A stretch of DNA of 63,260 nucleotides, taken from assembly GCA_016748015.1 (NCBI GenBank), contig JAAOMT010000273.1, forward strand, positions 119,115 to 182,374, in the 5' to 3' direction. The DNA comes from Geosiphon pyriformis (Eukaryota; Glomeromycota; Glomeromycetes; Archaeosporales; Geosiphonaceae). A model generated the notes under the pieces. That model saw only the letters and a program-made list of their open reading frames with translations. It did no database searches and was not told the origin of the DNA. This document shows positions 33,160 to 46,038 of this stretch, piece after piece. Every line of letters starts with the position of its first letter. Within the stretch, counting starts at the first letter, position 1. A program made the translations under genes and the position numbers.

Positions 33160-33690
33160 TCGGCTGGATTTATGACTACTTGCCAATAATTATTATCTAA
33201 ATCCAATATTGAAAACCATTTCTTTTTACCAAAAGCATCAAATAATTTTTGAATCAGTAGGATTGAGTAATTGTCTCCATAAGTAACTCTATTAAGTTTT
33301 TTATAATCTACACAAAAGTGAATTTTTCCATTCTTTTTATAGACTAGTATTACTGGTAATAACTATAAATTTATGAATAGTTAAATTAACCCATTGTTTA
33401 GCATTCAATTAATTTTCTGTCAAATAATTTCATAATTGGCTGGTGGTATTTTGTATGCTCTTTGTTTAATTGGCATGGCATTTTCAGTCTTGATCTGATG
33501 CTGAATAATGTCAGTTCTGCCAAACTCATTTTTACTTGCAAAAATATTAGTAAAATTGTTAAGTAGTATCTTGATTTACATACATTGTAATAAATCTAAG
33601 TTTTCCAAGTTTATTTGTTCCAATTGTTTTGATTGGAGCAAATAGTATTTATTTTGTCCATATATAGCTTGTGATGTAATATTCACATAT
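33160..33690 (-). pseudogene. Element D RT, N-terminal half
   Basis: On the minus strand, below the dUTPase linker, this shows decayed versions of the B1 RT start (ENAMPIKQRAYKIP, then MLNN-L) up to the finger/palm region (LDLDNNYWQ), where element C cuts it at 33,160. It continues at 23,234. Confidence 0.75.
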
Positions 33691-34560
33691 CTATATAGTT
33701 ATAAGAAGTCTAAAATGTGGTTTGGTAATTGGTTCTCAACTTCAGTAGTTAAATATTCAATAATAGTTCTTTTTGGTATCTCAATGATGTTTTTAGTTAT
33801 ATTATAGATGGAAATTTTGATATGATGATGGTTCTTGATTGGTATATAGAGATTAGTAAGTCCAATTTCTTCTGACTCACAAATAGTTGGCTCTGCTTCA
33901 AAAATCTGGGCTTGATCCTTCACTTTTTTTTCTATTGTTAACATGTACTAGTTATATAGTGGAATGGAAATTGGTTGATGGATAGAAATAATTTCTCTCT
34001 TGTCAACAACTTCTTTTTCTGTCATATTAATTGGTATGTCTATTCTACTTGTGAATCTAAATCTCTTTATCTCTTTTGTTGTAATTCCTAATTTTTCTTT
34101 ATTTTCTACTAAAACTAACTAAGCTACTTTAATCAGAGGCAGAAATATTGCCTATGCTATTTTTTTGTTTGGTTCTATGATATTGATCTTTTCTAAGTTA
34201 TTTTGTAATATTGCAATAATATTTTCTATATATTCTGCATCAATTATTTTTCCTTATATATTGATTTCCTTTTTTACTAAACTACTCCTAGATGCTAGTT
34301 GAACCATGGTGGTTGCTGAAATTTCCAGTGCTATTTTGAGATCAATGCAGGTATGTGAATGTGGTTTCAATTTGATGGTTTTTTTTTCTGAGTATCTTAA
34401 ATCAAACTCTGTATCAGTATCATATATATGTTCTGGCATAATACTTTTATTATTATTACTGAACCATTTCAGTTCTTACTCTTTGGTAAGATCAGGAAAT
34501 ACAATGTATTATTTGGGATTTGAATTGGAGTTTGAATTATTGTTATTTTGGTTGTCATTT
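33691..34560 (-). pseudogene. Element D dUTPase domain
   Basis: Motif 1 EFDLRYSEK, motif 2 VQLASRSSLVKKE (well preserved), motif 3 GKIIDAEYIENI, motif 4 PNKKIA-AIFLPL and motif 5 KEIKRFRFT, all on the minus strand, with three stops. A linker (33,944-33,699) leads to RT. The order and linkers match B1. Confidence 0.82.
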
Positions 34561-35335
34561 TGAATAGAGCTGGAACCATTATTATTGTTGTTGTTAGTGT
34601 CAGAGTTTGAATCAGGATTGAATGTCAATTCTAATTCCAATGCACAGCTGCTGATTGGTTCTTCCTTCTCTGGAATTATGTAGATCATGCATGGTAGTAG
34701 ATTGTAAATAAGATTACACTTATTATAATATTGAAAGTCACAGGAAATTAAGCAGTATTGACAGAGTTGAGTGTTTAGCTGTTTTAAATATTGCTCTTGT
34801 TCTTTTCGGGTAAATGCTAGACTCTGATAATGTTTGTTAAAATGCTCTGAATCATTCTCAATATTGTCAAAGACATCAAAAGTAAGAATATATTTAGGTT
34901 TTGGAAGAGAAAGTGAATTGTTTTTAATTTCTAACAGTTTACTGGGTGTAGCATTTTCAACTTTGGTACTTGCTATTCTCCAGATCTCATGCTCATTGTG
35001 TGAGTAACTTTTCAAATGTTTGAGTGCTTATTTCCAAGCATTGTTAATTGGAGTTCTTTTTCCCACCCAGTTGTTTATTAGAATCGTGTATTGGCACATT
35101 TTGTCATATATTTCTCCTCACCCAGAAATGTTATTCTATATTTCTTTATCCAGTAGAATGATTCTACATATGAAACAAGGTTTGTTGTCCCATTTTTCTT
35201 GTCTCTTTGGTTATTTAAAGTGTTTAAGAATACATGGGCAGCAATAGAACTTTGTTGCAGTTTGCTATTTCTTATTATTGCCACAACATACATCTATTGT
35301 AGACAATTTTTTGTCACAATTGACACATATAAGCT
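34561..35335 (-). pseudogene. Element D Cys-rich module and Asn-rich linker
   Basis: The minus strand reads LICVNCDKKLSTIDVCC, FYCCPCILKHF, KPCFICRIILL, and then QLCQYCLISCDFQYYNKC with LIYNLLPC. An Asn/Ser-rich linker (34,600-34,520) separates it from the dUTPase. The longest uninterrupted part is 35,015-34,509. Cys positions match B1 and C. Confidence 0.6.
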
Positions 35336-36050
35336 TGGGTCAATGATAATTGGTTTGACAAGAAGTGATATATGATGTATAAGTAGAAGTAGTGACTGTT
35401 GTTAATTCTTTCTCTCTTTCCTTCTCTTTTCTTTTTTTCTTCCAAATTAGAATTAGTGGTAGCTCATTATGATTATGGTCAGCCCACAAAATTTGGTAAA
35501 CTTCTTAAGTAGGTTTTTTCTCTTTTTTCTCTAACTTGATTAGTGGTTTTTTGTTGATGGTGGTCTTGAAATGTCCACACATTGTTGGTACTTGCATGTG
35601 TTGCCTATTTTGACTGAGTTGTAGTTCTTGAATGTTCTAGTCAAACATGGCATTGGTTTTGAACAATCAGTTATTACCAACTAGTGCTTGGTACTGAATG
35701 GCTTTCATGATGAGGATTTTAATTGGCACAATAATGCCACTAACTTCAAAGGAGAAGTTGTTAATTTTGCCTATTGGAGTCTTTGTTGTCCCATTAGTAA
35801 TGATTATTCATGCACTGATAACACAATCAACTTGGCAACCTAATTGATTCATGAGTTGTCAGGTGATAATGCTGCTAATTGATTCACTGTCTAGGATCAG
35901 TTTGATAAACTGATTATCAACTTTGACATTTGTATATATGGCCATGATAGGTTTTGATTCTAAGGCAGCTCTACTGAACAGCAGCATTTTAATTGGTTTC
36001 TTGAGTTTAAAAAAAAATGGTAGTAAGTGATTTATTTTCAGTAATAGTTG
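35336..36050 (-). pseudogene. Element D aspartic protease
   Basis: The active-site block reads FIKLILDSESISSIIT near 35,910-35,870, with DSG changed to DSE by a G-to-A change. A decayed YQALVGNN block lies near 35,680. Stops are frequent. Confidence 0.7.
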
Positions 36051-38333
36051 TTAGCAGTATGTTGTTGGTAAGTGGCTGCTTTTGTTTGGTTTCCAAGTTA
36101 TTGGATGTGGTATCTTTTAGGGTAACCAGGAGACTTAAATAGTTCTAAAAATTCGGATTTTAAATATATTTTGTTTCCAAACTCCACTGTTATGATTTTG
36201 AGGATTGGGTTGAAAAATTGGGAATTGGTTGATGCATGACCATTGCTGATTTCCAGTTTTGTTAAGTACAGGTAACTTTTGGTCTTTGGATTCCAGTAAT
36301 TAATTGAACTAAGTTGGATGGTGGTGTTTGAATTTGTTGGGGCTAATAGATTACTTGAAGCTGTGGCTAATAGATAAGTTGAAGCTGCAGTTAATAAACT
36401 ATGGATGCTAGAGACTGATAAATTGGTGGTTGATAGATTGGCTGCTACATCATAAGTAAGTAATTTAGTTGATATAATTCTGGGTTTGATTGATAATTTG
36501 GAGTTTGAAACCAGTAATCAGAGTTTTAGTATTGATTTTCTAATTATAGAATATTGCTATAAGTTTAGTAATTAGCTCTAATATGTTCTTGTTTACCACA
36601 ATTGTAGTAGACATGCATCTCTGGTTGTCACAGTTAATTGGTTGATGATGATAAGCATGTCTAATTTTGAAAACAATTTGAGTTTCCTGAATTATTATGT
36701 TGTTGTGAAGGTTAATAGATTGCTTGATTGTTAGCTAAATATCTCTCTAATTTCTGATTGATTGAATCACTAAACTGCTTCAATTTGGAATCCAAGTCAG
36801 ATAATCTGTTTATTACTAAATTCATGACTTGGGGATGATTGGCTTTTAGTTCAGTGGCTTCAAAATCTTTGACATAAGTAACTGTTGCTTGTAGGTCTGC
36901 TGAATACAATGGGCATATGTGTTGAAAGATACTACTGTGCAGATCTCTAATAAACTGATTTAAGATTTGTGGTGCAGTAAAATAATCAGCTTGGATTATC
37001 TGAATTTGGCACAGATTTCTGTAGAAGTATCCTAAGTAAGTAGTGACTGCTTCAGTTTTTCCTTGCTTAATAGTAGTAAAGGTATTGGCTAAGCAGTTGA
37101 TACTATTATTGTTGCTAAAATATTGTAGGAACTCAAACTTGAATGCATTGAAATCCTGAGGTTTGTTGACCAAACTTTGATACCATAAGTTAATGGTATT
37201 CTAAAGAAAGTATGGAATGACTTGTATGGCTCTGGCATCATTCTATCTATTGGCTGAGATGGCTTTTTCAACATTGTTTAGTCATACTTAAACATCATTC
37301 TTTTCACCAGTGAATTTTTTAATTTTCATGATTGGAACATATGCCATTGGAGCTATGAGTAGCAGCTGTTACAGTTGTGATGATGGTTGTAATAGCTATT
37401 GTAATTGTTGCTAAGGTAGTATTTATAATTGTTGAATCAGTTTAGCAATTGGTTCAATCAATGGTTGATTGATAATAATTGTTGAAGATAAGTTTTGTTG
37501 ATTATTAATATCAGGATTTAGATTGTTCTGATTTTGTGGAGTTTGAATATTTGGGGTTTCAACTTTCAGGTTTTCTAAAATCAGATTTTTTTTATTATTT
37601 TCTTGATTACTATCTTTTTTTTCCTTGAAATTGGTTATTTTCCAAGAACTAATGATTCCAAAATCTGGTTGTAGTGGTGGTGATCGAGTTCCTAATAATA
37701 TTAGGAATTGTAACTTAAATCTTTTAAAGTAATCATTGTATGTTTCCAATAATTCTGTTTTCTTTTGTTTATTTTGAAATAGGATTCTGTTTAGTGGTGT
37801 TGTTGTGTTTGTGGTGAACATGTCTGTTGATGTTATATTAATAGTGCTTTTGAGCATGTAATGGTATGATGGATTAGCAGGTGAATTGACTCTCTGTTTC
37901 TTTCAAGTGGGTAATTGTATTTGCTTTGGGATTTCTGTTAATGTTTGCAATCTTCTTTTTTTTTTTGTTGGCAAAGGTAATGAGGAATCTTTGTTTGGTG
38001 TATTTTTCTATTTATTTTTGTGATTAATGGTGTGAATAAATAATTCTGTGGCAGTATGATACTTTGGAGTAGTTCACTAAAAAAATTGTTAAAGGTGAAT
38101 TCTAAATCTCTTTGGCCTCCCAAATAATATACTATTCTTTTGTTTATGTAACAATTGAAAGCTGATTCTGTTGGCCAACTATTATTTGTTAATCCAAGAT
38201 AAGTATAATAATGTTGGAATAAGGATTTTGTGAATTCCAGATGGTTTGTCTCTGTTTCTTCAGATTCTGCCACTGTTTTGGATGAGTGTTGTTGGTACTG
38301 GTTCTCTGTTGGATTATACTTCACAGAAAGCAC
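36051..38333 (-). pseudogene. Element D gag
   Basis: The gag is partly open: 38,333-37,938 (HLEFTKSLFQHYYTYLGL), 37,857-37,423 and 37,173-36,712 (FEFLQYFSNNNSINCLANTF, then LNQFIRDLHSSIF). A decayed Pro/Gln/Tyr-rich tail reaches the protease. The open frame begins within the primer-site region with no ATG. Confidence 0.75.
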
Positions 38334-38337
38334 TAAA

Positions 38338-39266
38338 TGTTACAGATGATTATTTGGGGTCTTGAATCAAATAACTGTAACTTGGTACTATTAGCTGATA
38401 TACTGGTTATAATCTAAAAGTTGTTTGTATTTGAAGATTTTGGTATCTAAAAGTTTTGTTGAGTTGGAGTTCTTTGTATAATAGACAGAGATTCAATAAT
38501 TGTTTTCAGTAGCCTTCCGGAATTGCAATTCTGTTAATCTTTTTCTCAGCTTGGTGGCTGGCAATCCTCTGGTAAGCAATCTGTATTTCTTACATGTTTT
38601 ACTTACTTGCAGGGATTTTTTACCAGGCAATCTTTGATGTCAATAACTCAACACTTAATCTTTAATTAATTTAGTCAACAACAAAAAATAACAAAAAAAA
38701 TAAAATAAAATAAGCCAAGGCAATAAATATTAGTATCTTATCAATAGCCATAATTAAGAACTATTGTTTCAGTATAGTTAAGTATTAATTACTATCAACA
38801 TTTAAAATTAATAGCAAGCAATTGGATTTGAGATGCTGAATAAGTATGTTTATTAATATTTTGGAATAATATGTTTTTTTTTAACTAAAAATGGTAACTA
38901 ATAAATTTATGTTTGGAAATTCTGTCTTTTTTGCTTCTATTTCTACTGCTATATATACATATTTTCTAGTTTTACAGAATTGCTTTGGATCATCTGTTCT
39001 TGCTAATTATTGCTTTGTTTTCTTATATTATAACTAATTATTCTATGTTATAATACATTATCTGATATTATTACATGTTATTCTGTATTATTCTGTATTA
39101 TAACATGTTATCTTATGTTATAATGCATTATTTTGTGTTATCTTGCATTATAACACATTATTCTATGTTATTACATATTATTTTGTCTTTTTATATTTCA
39201 TCATGTTTTTTCTTTAGGTTACATTTTTTTTTCTTTTTTTGATAAGCTTTCTTTCTTTAAGTAATA
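38338..39266 (-). repeat. Element D 5' LTR (929 bp)
   Basis: It runs from TGTTACAGATGATTATTTGG to TTAAGTAATA. The U3 array of TGTTATAACA type is at about 39,018-39,185. The degenerate primer site TTTAGTGCTTTCTGTGAAG on the minus strand precedes gag. Confidence 0.85.
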
Positions 39267-41581
39267 TTAGGTAAATTTTTTACATATATTACAATTCATC
39301 AAAACTAATAACAATTATAACACCAGAAAAAGCATTATTATTAACATATGCTAATAATAAGTATTGACAATTTTACATGATAAAAATCTCATCCAACACT
39401 AATCTTTTCTTTATTCAATCTTTTATTATTATGTTAACCATAAATTTAACTTTAATAGAATTAAGAACCAGTTTATTACCTACAACCAAATAATTTAAAA
39501 CCATCTTTTAAAAGAAATATTCTAATATATTTCTAATAGTATAATCTTTATTAATCACAAAACTCTCTATTTTCTTATTAATAACAGACTTAATGTTTAT
39601 CTTCTTAGCTTTTAAAGATTTGGCAAGTTTGCAGACACAGTATAATTTTTCATGCCAAAAAAAGTAGAACATACATAATCAAAACCAGTATTGAAATCCA
39701 ATAGAGACTAAATCTTTAAAGTCTTATTATGTCTAAAGAAGCCCAATAGTCTATCAAAGAAACAAATTTATTATTAGTATTTATATATAAAAACTTGATA
39801 ATTTTTAATATCAAAATTTTCAATTTATAAAACTTAAGAATCCTTGATAAAAACACCATCAAAGTTTTTAAACTATTTCTTTCTAAATATTTTATTAACT
39901 GAGAGACACATCACTTTGCAAACTATATCTTACATTGTATTCAGATCTGAAAATCTCTTGGAAATAACAAACTCATTAAAAAACATAGCTGTATTAACTG
40001 CTATAGCATCTTTGAACTTGTTCTATTTTATTCTATTAGCATCTTTAATATTAAAATTTCAACAATTTTTATTTGTTTGTTTACACAGAAAATTTAATTA
40101 CACATCCAACAAACTATTCAAATCCACAAAAACAGAAATGACCCAGTAATTAATGTTAAAATAATTACCAATATTTATCACATCACAATTTACTACTGCA
40201 TTAATTAAATTTAGAAAAACAAACACATAATCAATTGTTTTTACAACATCTTTAAAATTCATCTATGTTAATATATTTGCAATTGAGCTCTTGACTAATA
40301 AATTGACCAGTTTCAAATTAAGACACTTTTTAAAATTACCATACTTATGGAAACTATGTTTATTGAAATTACCATTCAAGATAACAAAAGAGAATTTGTT
40401 TATAGCCTTTGCAATTAGAAAGTTAATTTTATCAGCCTGAAATAAATGCATTAACAGTGTTGTATTAGCATACAGCCTCAGAATTAAAACAAAAAGTTTA
40501 TTTTTGAAGAGCAACTTAACAGAAAAAAGACATCCAGAAACTTCAGAAACTTTACATACATGTCTTATTAAAACAATATTTATATTCTTATGCCAACAAA
40601 TAATATTTTCTTGCTTTGCAAAATTGTTTATATCTTTAATATTACATGTGGCAATTTTCTAGATCAAACCAATTATTGATAAGAAAAAGTATCTAAATAT
40701 AAACTTTTATTGTTTAACTTGGCTAACAAGTTTATAACTATATTTAACAAATTGTTTAATTTCTTTTCAAATCTCTTGACAGTTGCTTGATCTAATGACA
40801 CCACTCTCACTACAGTCTTATTACTAGTGACTGTACTTAAACTCTTATTTATTATTATATCTTTCTCTTAATTTTGTGATAAAGAAATTACCAATAACTA
40901 ACATCTAGAGTTAGACTAAAAAATTATTGGTCTAAGTGTATTCAACTTTTTAGCCAGTTTTTCTACTTGCTTTACAAAACTGATAAGACTGTACTTAAAA
41001 GTAACAAACCTATTGTTTACATCCAAAAAAACTAGTAAAAAAAATTTCATATTCAAAAATAAATTAATATCAGAAAGAATTAAAAACACTATATGAAAAG
41101 TAAAACCACTAGCAATCTGGGCCCAAGTTTTTCCACCAAAAAACACCAAATAGACAATTAGCACCTGTTTTTTTATATATATATTGGCTAAACAAACCTG
41201 ATCCTAAGAAGTAACTACTTGTTTACCATAAACTTCAAGATTTCTATTCATTAAACACATATTAAAAACATGACTAAATTGTTTACACAGGACACAACAG
41301 GCCAAAAAAAACCAGTTTAATGCAAATTTACACTCTTAAAGACCAGAATAGAGCCAATAACAGCCATTTTGAATGTTTTATTAGCAAAACAAATTATAAC
41401 ACATCTATTATATACATATAAACTTGAATTATGGCTAATATAATAGGTTTTTTTACCATATAATTTCAACAAATCAAAGAGGTCATAAACAGTAATGCCA
41501 ATTGATAAAGTGTACAACAATGCCCAATAAAGATCTCTGAATATCTATAACTGTTTATCATTAATCATTAAAACCACATAT
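39267..41581 (-). pseudogene. LINE3: ORF1 C-terminal part and ORF2 endonuclease region
   Basis: The minus strand carries a strongly decayed copy of the LINE1/LINE2 proteins. The best block (40,514-40,263) is the APE-type endonuclease (ILRLYANTT, DKINFLIAKAINKFSF, VILNGNFNK). A zinc knuckle CILCKQFSHVFNMC (CX2CX4HX4C) of ORF1 lies near 41,300-41,260. Element D interrupts the following RT at 39,267. This is the oldest and most AT-rich LINE copy. Confidence 0.75.
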
Positions 41582-42447
41582 TGTTACAAGTAATTATTTG
41601 AAGTATAAGTACAAATAACAAATCTATAACTTGGTATTCAATAGTTGATTATATTAATAATATCTAAAAATTTTCGTGATTTGAAGGTTTTTTGGTTGAG
41701 TTTTTTATATAATGAACAAAAATTTACTTGTTGTTTCAATATTTGTCCTGAAAGTTTTTTTTGTAAATTTTTTTCTTAGCATGATAACCAGTTTTTTCTG
41801 ATAAATTATCCTTAATTTTTGAGTGTTTATTCTTGTTTTATAGATCTTTTACCAGTCTTTCTTAATGTTGATAACTTGACACTTAATCTCTTTTAATTAA
41901 TTAGCAAACAACAAAAAAATGAAACAAAAAAAAATAAAAAATTAGTATTCTGTTAATAGCTATAATTAAAAGCTATTGATTCAGTGTAATTAAGTATTAG
42001 ATTCTATTAACATAGAGTATTGATAGAGTAAAAGTGATTAATATTTCTTTAAGCAAATAACAATAACATGAATTTAGGAAATAATTAATATTTTATTAAT
42101 ATGTGATTTGATTTCACTTCAAGTTGTAGAAAACTACTTTTTAAAAAGAGAGGTATTGAATAATTAATTAATTGTTGGTATTAATTCTAAACTGAATTCT
42201 GTCTTTTCTGCTTTTAATATTCTCATTATATATATAATTAATGTTATATAAGATTTCTTGAATTTTTTTAATTCTTCTAACCAGAAATTCTGAAATTCCT
42301 AAAATCTTGTAATTTTTTAAAAGAAATTCTGAAATTTCTGAAATCCTGTAATTCCTTAAAAAAAATCTTAAAAATTTTTTTTTATTATGCTTATCTCTAA
42401 TTGGCTACTTTATATCCTTAACAATTCCTAAATTTTTATAAGTAATA
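41582..42447 (-). repeat. Solo LTR of the B family inside LINE3
   Basis: The edges are TGTTACAAGTAATTATTTG and AAGTAATA, 866 bp in all. The flanking duplication ATAT occurs at 41,578-41,581 and 42,448-42,451. No internal region is present, as after recombination between two LTRs. A decayed GAATTC-type U3 array is at about 42,285-42,370. LINE3 ORF1 continues on both sides. Confidence 0.8.
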
Positions 42448-43480
42448 ATATATAAAATTTTTTTTATAAGAACTAATTATTTAGAAATAACAAACAAGCA
42501 ATATTTGCTGATTCAAACTCAACTAAAGTCTTTTATTAAAGACTAATCAACTGCATTTTAATTGAAATAATCTTGTCAAATTTGGAAAAAACTGTCTTTA
42601 CTATTAATTTAGAAAGATTTATTGAGATTTTCTTAATAATTATCTCTTAATTTATATAGCTATTTGTTTTTTTTATGTCATTATTAACCAGAATTTTTTT
42701 TATTAATAACCAAATCTCTTGTCTTTTTCAAACTTAATTCAAATATAAAAAAAGATCTGATTATTCCAAAAAATTTTGAAGGAATAAAAACTCTCTCAAA
42801 ACCATCAATATAATAGAAATTTTTTTTTACAACAATTAACTTATTATAATTGGTTTTTCCAAACACAGTAAACAGTTCAATATCTAATACAAAAAATTTG
42901 ACTGGCTCAAAACTACATTTTTTTGAGACATATAATCTGGTTAATAGCACTAAGTCAATAAACTTAGGAAAAGAAAACATTAAAACATTATTATTATTAT
43001 TCATATTATTAAACATTAAAACTTTTGGTAAGTGTTCCAATATATATATTTGAGTACAAGTTTTTTTAAACATCATTTTGTTTTCATTTTTACTATTCTC
43101 AGAAGCATCCAAGTCTGCATAACTGGTTTTCTTGGCAAATATATTTTTTATATTTTTTACATCAAAAAGACTACTAATACTACTAGTTATGTTACCAATC
43201 TTGCTACTCCAAAACACTACAGATTTTGTACCAAAGACCCCAATATCTACTAAATTCAAAGATTCAACAGATAAATTGACTATACTATTATTAGCTTCAA
43301 GTTTTTTTGGCTTTTTATATGATGTATTATAAGAGTATATATTTTTCACACATTTTTTCTTGGTATTAGGACAGATCTCTAATTAATCAAACCAAAACCA
43401 AAATTATTAGTAAATGAGCCCACCAGTTCTATTACTACAAAAAAAAGTGTGTTTAAAGAAATAACTAAGAAAAAAAAAGA
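42448..43480 (-). pseudogene. LINE3 ORF1, N-terminal part
   Basis: An open block of 222 codons (43,349-42,684) encodes a Lys/Asn-rich protein containing KFFVLDIELFTV, then a GFERVFIPSKFFGIIRSFF block. These parallel SFALDIGLDKV and GFGRASTLSKFAGIIRAMF in LINE2 ORF1. The LINE 5' boundary is not sharp and lies near 43,480. Confidence 0.65.
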
Positions 43481-44279
43481 AAAAAAAATTATATTTTTAA
43501 TAAATCTTTCATTTTGATTATGGCCAAAAAATTAACAAGAGAAAAAAAATAAGAAATTTTATAATATTTTATAATATAATATTTTTATTATTTTAAAATA
43601 ATAATTTTTGTTGTTGTAAATTAGTAATTATTTTTATTATAAGTTAATAATTGGTATTATTAGAAATTAATAATTGTTATTATTATATGAATTTTTTTAT
43701 TTAAGTTATTATTATATTAATTATATAATTAATTATAATTTTTAATATTTATAACTTATTATTTTTCAATCGGCAATAATGTTTATAATTTTAAATATAA
43801 AATGTCCAAAAAAAAAAATTGAATGTTTAAACATGTTTATAATAAATAAATATTAATTAAATATATAGATAAAATAAAAACAATAAATTATTTTGGTTTA
43901 AAAAATAAGTAATATTTATTAACAAAAGGCTTGGTAACTGGTCACATGTTGAAAACACATGATTTACATCTATAGTAACTTTATGTAACTAGATTAGATA
44001 ATGAAAAAACCACTTTGTTAAAGCAATTTTTGACTTCAAAACTTTATATTTGGATTTTGGGTGACATCATATATAAGTATATAGTTCCTTACATAATCAG
44101 ATATTTGGTCATTCGGTCCATGTGATGTAATGATATGTGATGTGTCATTGGGTTTTAATAGACTCTACTTTTTGTTAACCAACGAATAGCTCAAAGGCGC
44201 TCGACGTACTTCCTTTACACTTTGCGTATACTTACAAGATATTAGCATTTAATTTGTACGAGAACAAATATCTGAACAC
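43481..44279. other. AT-rich spacer and presumed UBE2H upstream region
   Basis: From 43,540 to 43,900 the sequence is nearly pure A/T with no ORF. From 43,900 to 44,279 composition becomes more balanced, with several CpGs near 44,190-44,230, and this presumably contains the promoter and 5' leader of the following gene. No specific promoter motif can be assigned. Confidence 0.5.
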
Positions 44280-45238
44280 ATGTCTTCACCACGTAGAAGG
44301 ATTGAGACTGATGTGATGAAGCTGTTAGTCATTTGAAGTGTTTTTCAAACTTCAGTGAATCTGTTTGTTTCATAAGCCTTCATGTTTTTTGGTTATATTC
44401 TCTCTCCAGGCTGATGAGTGACTATGAGGTTACTTTGGTGAATGACAATATGCAAGAATTTTATGTTCGTTTTAATGGGCCCGAAGATAGTATGTCTTGT
44501 TGATTTCTTGTTTACTTTTTGTTCAGGCCTTCAGAAATGGTTTATTTCTAATTTTGGCTTTTAAAAACAGCGCCCTTTTCCGGTGGAATCTGGAAAGTTC
44601 ACGTTGAATTACCTGACCAGTACCCCTACAAATCGCCATCAATTGGCTTCATGAATAAAATCTTTCATCCTAATATCGATGAATTGTGAGTATTCGTTTA
44701 TTTAAATGATAGTAGTTTTCCCGGATATTTGACTTATTCGAATATGATTCAGGAGTGGATCGGTTTGTCTTGATGTGATCAATCAGACATGGAGTCCTAT
44801 GTTTGGTAAGTGAAGATATATTGGAGAATTGGTCTTATCTTGACTCTTTCCGTTTTGAGAATTTTAAATTAAAACGTCCTGTTGAACATGATTCAAAATA
44901 GATATGATCAACATATTTGAGGTGTTTCTTCCTCAACTTTTAAGATATCCAAATCCTACCGATCCGTTGAATGGGGATGCTGCAGCCCTACTGATGCGAG
45001 AACCTCAGACCTACGAAAGCAAAGTCAAAGGTCATTAATGGGTTATTTCATATTTGCAAATACTATTCACACGATTTTTTCATTGATAGCTAATCAATTA
45101 TATTCATTTCTAGAATATGTGAGTCGGTATGCTACAAAGGAAGCTGCAGACGCGGCTACAGATGAAAGTTCTGAAGAAGACATAAGCTCGGTTGAATCAT
45201 ATTCGGATGATGACGAAACACCTGACATGGATCTGTGA
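44280..45238 (+). CDS. UBC8: Ubiquitin-conjugating enzyme E2, UBE2H/Ubc8 type (six exons)
   Basis: Exons: 44280-44323, 44410-44489, 44571-44685, 44753-44805, 44902-45030, 45114-45238, giving 181 codons plus TGA. All five introns (67-96 bp) are GT-AG, and each junction restores the conserved frame. The product follows human UBE2H from MSSP onward: [14 protein letters not shown], then [17 protein letters not shown], the block [18 protein letters not shown], the catalytic Cys85 in [15 protein letters not shown], then [15 protein letters not shown], and an acidic Ser/Asp/Glu-rich tail ending DMDL. Known role: E2 accepting ubiquitin from E1. In yeast Ubc8 acts with the GID/CTLH E3 ligase in degrading gluconeogenic enzymes, and the same partnership is inferred here. 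No lesions are seen. Confidence 0.96.
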
Positions 45239-46038
45239 TCGAGTTCAAATAATATTCTTCAGAGTATCTTCTCTCAAGGATATCATAGGGAGGTTCTATT
45301 TTTAAGTTGAAATACATTTCATGTTTTTTTTTGTAAATTCCAATCTTTTTTGTTTTATTAATAGTTTGCTTATTTTAAATAGACATTTATTGCTTGTTTC
45401 ACTCCTATTGATTTTCGTTTTGAAATTTTCTTTGTATCCAACCCGGATTAAAAGTTTATTTATTAGGCTCAATACAGTGCAAATCGCGTCCTGAAATGAA
45501 TTTTTTTTTCTTTTGATAGAAATTGAAATTGAGACAGAATATGCGCGTTTATTTCGGTGATCTAATTTTGGAATCGATCGGTCAATGATCTTCAGGATTG
45601 ATACTATGGATAGAATGACGAAGTTGAACTGGGATTCCAAAGACTCGTACAAAACTAGTTCTATCACTTTTAAAACTTTTGAATCTAAAATTAATGCTAT
45701 TTTTAGTTTTTTTATAATATATTTAGACACACATATCCACGATAGCTTTTTCTATTTATTAATTTTTAAAAGGGAACTTTGCACGACAATCCTTTCAATT
45801 TGGAAAATTGCCTTTAGCCATATATTTCTGATGTTTGACATAAATATTTCCAGTCATGTGGATCAATAATGAATAGACCTTGGATTAGGAGACCATAACG
45901 TCATTTGAAAAGCTATTCCAGAGCACTCATTCTGAACCCCTTAGATTAGATGTTAGACAAAACTCATACTGTTTAAGACTTTAATAGTCAGAGCTTCGCC
46001 CTGTACATAGTAAAAACTCACCAAAATATAATACAAAC
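45239..46038. other. Intergenic region between UBE2H and the Zds1-like gene
   Basis: It presumably holds the 3' UTR of the E2 gene, starting at 45,239, and the promoter of the next gene. An ORF of 142 codons on the minus strand (45,730-45,302) is Lys/Ile-rich with no recognisable domain; I do not call it a gene. Confidence 0.5.

Larger units (their letters stand above)
3026..39266 (-). mobile_element. Element D: Ty3/gypsy retrotransposon with nested insertions
   Basis: D lies on the minus strand with LTRs at 3,026-3,980 (3') and 38,338-39,266 (5'). Its own sequence is 3,026-4,115, 21,990-23,234 and 33,160-39,266; the rest is elements B1 (with A inside) and C. Flanking 4-mers are TCAG (3,022-3,025) and TTAG (39,267-39,270), a 4-bp target duplication with one C/T change. 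D inserted into LINE3. Gag, protease, Cys-rich module, dUTPase, RT and RNase H can be followed in order. Integrase is missing: RNase H is followed within a few hundred bases by ORF3, so D carries an internal deletion. Confidence 0.85.

Noticed and set aside
45302-45730. A 142-codon minus-strand ORF between the two host genes.
   Set aside because: Lys/Ile/Ser-rich, no domain, in the likely UTR/promoter interval; it looks like chance in AT-rich DNA.
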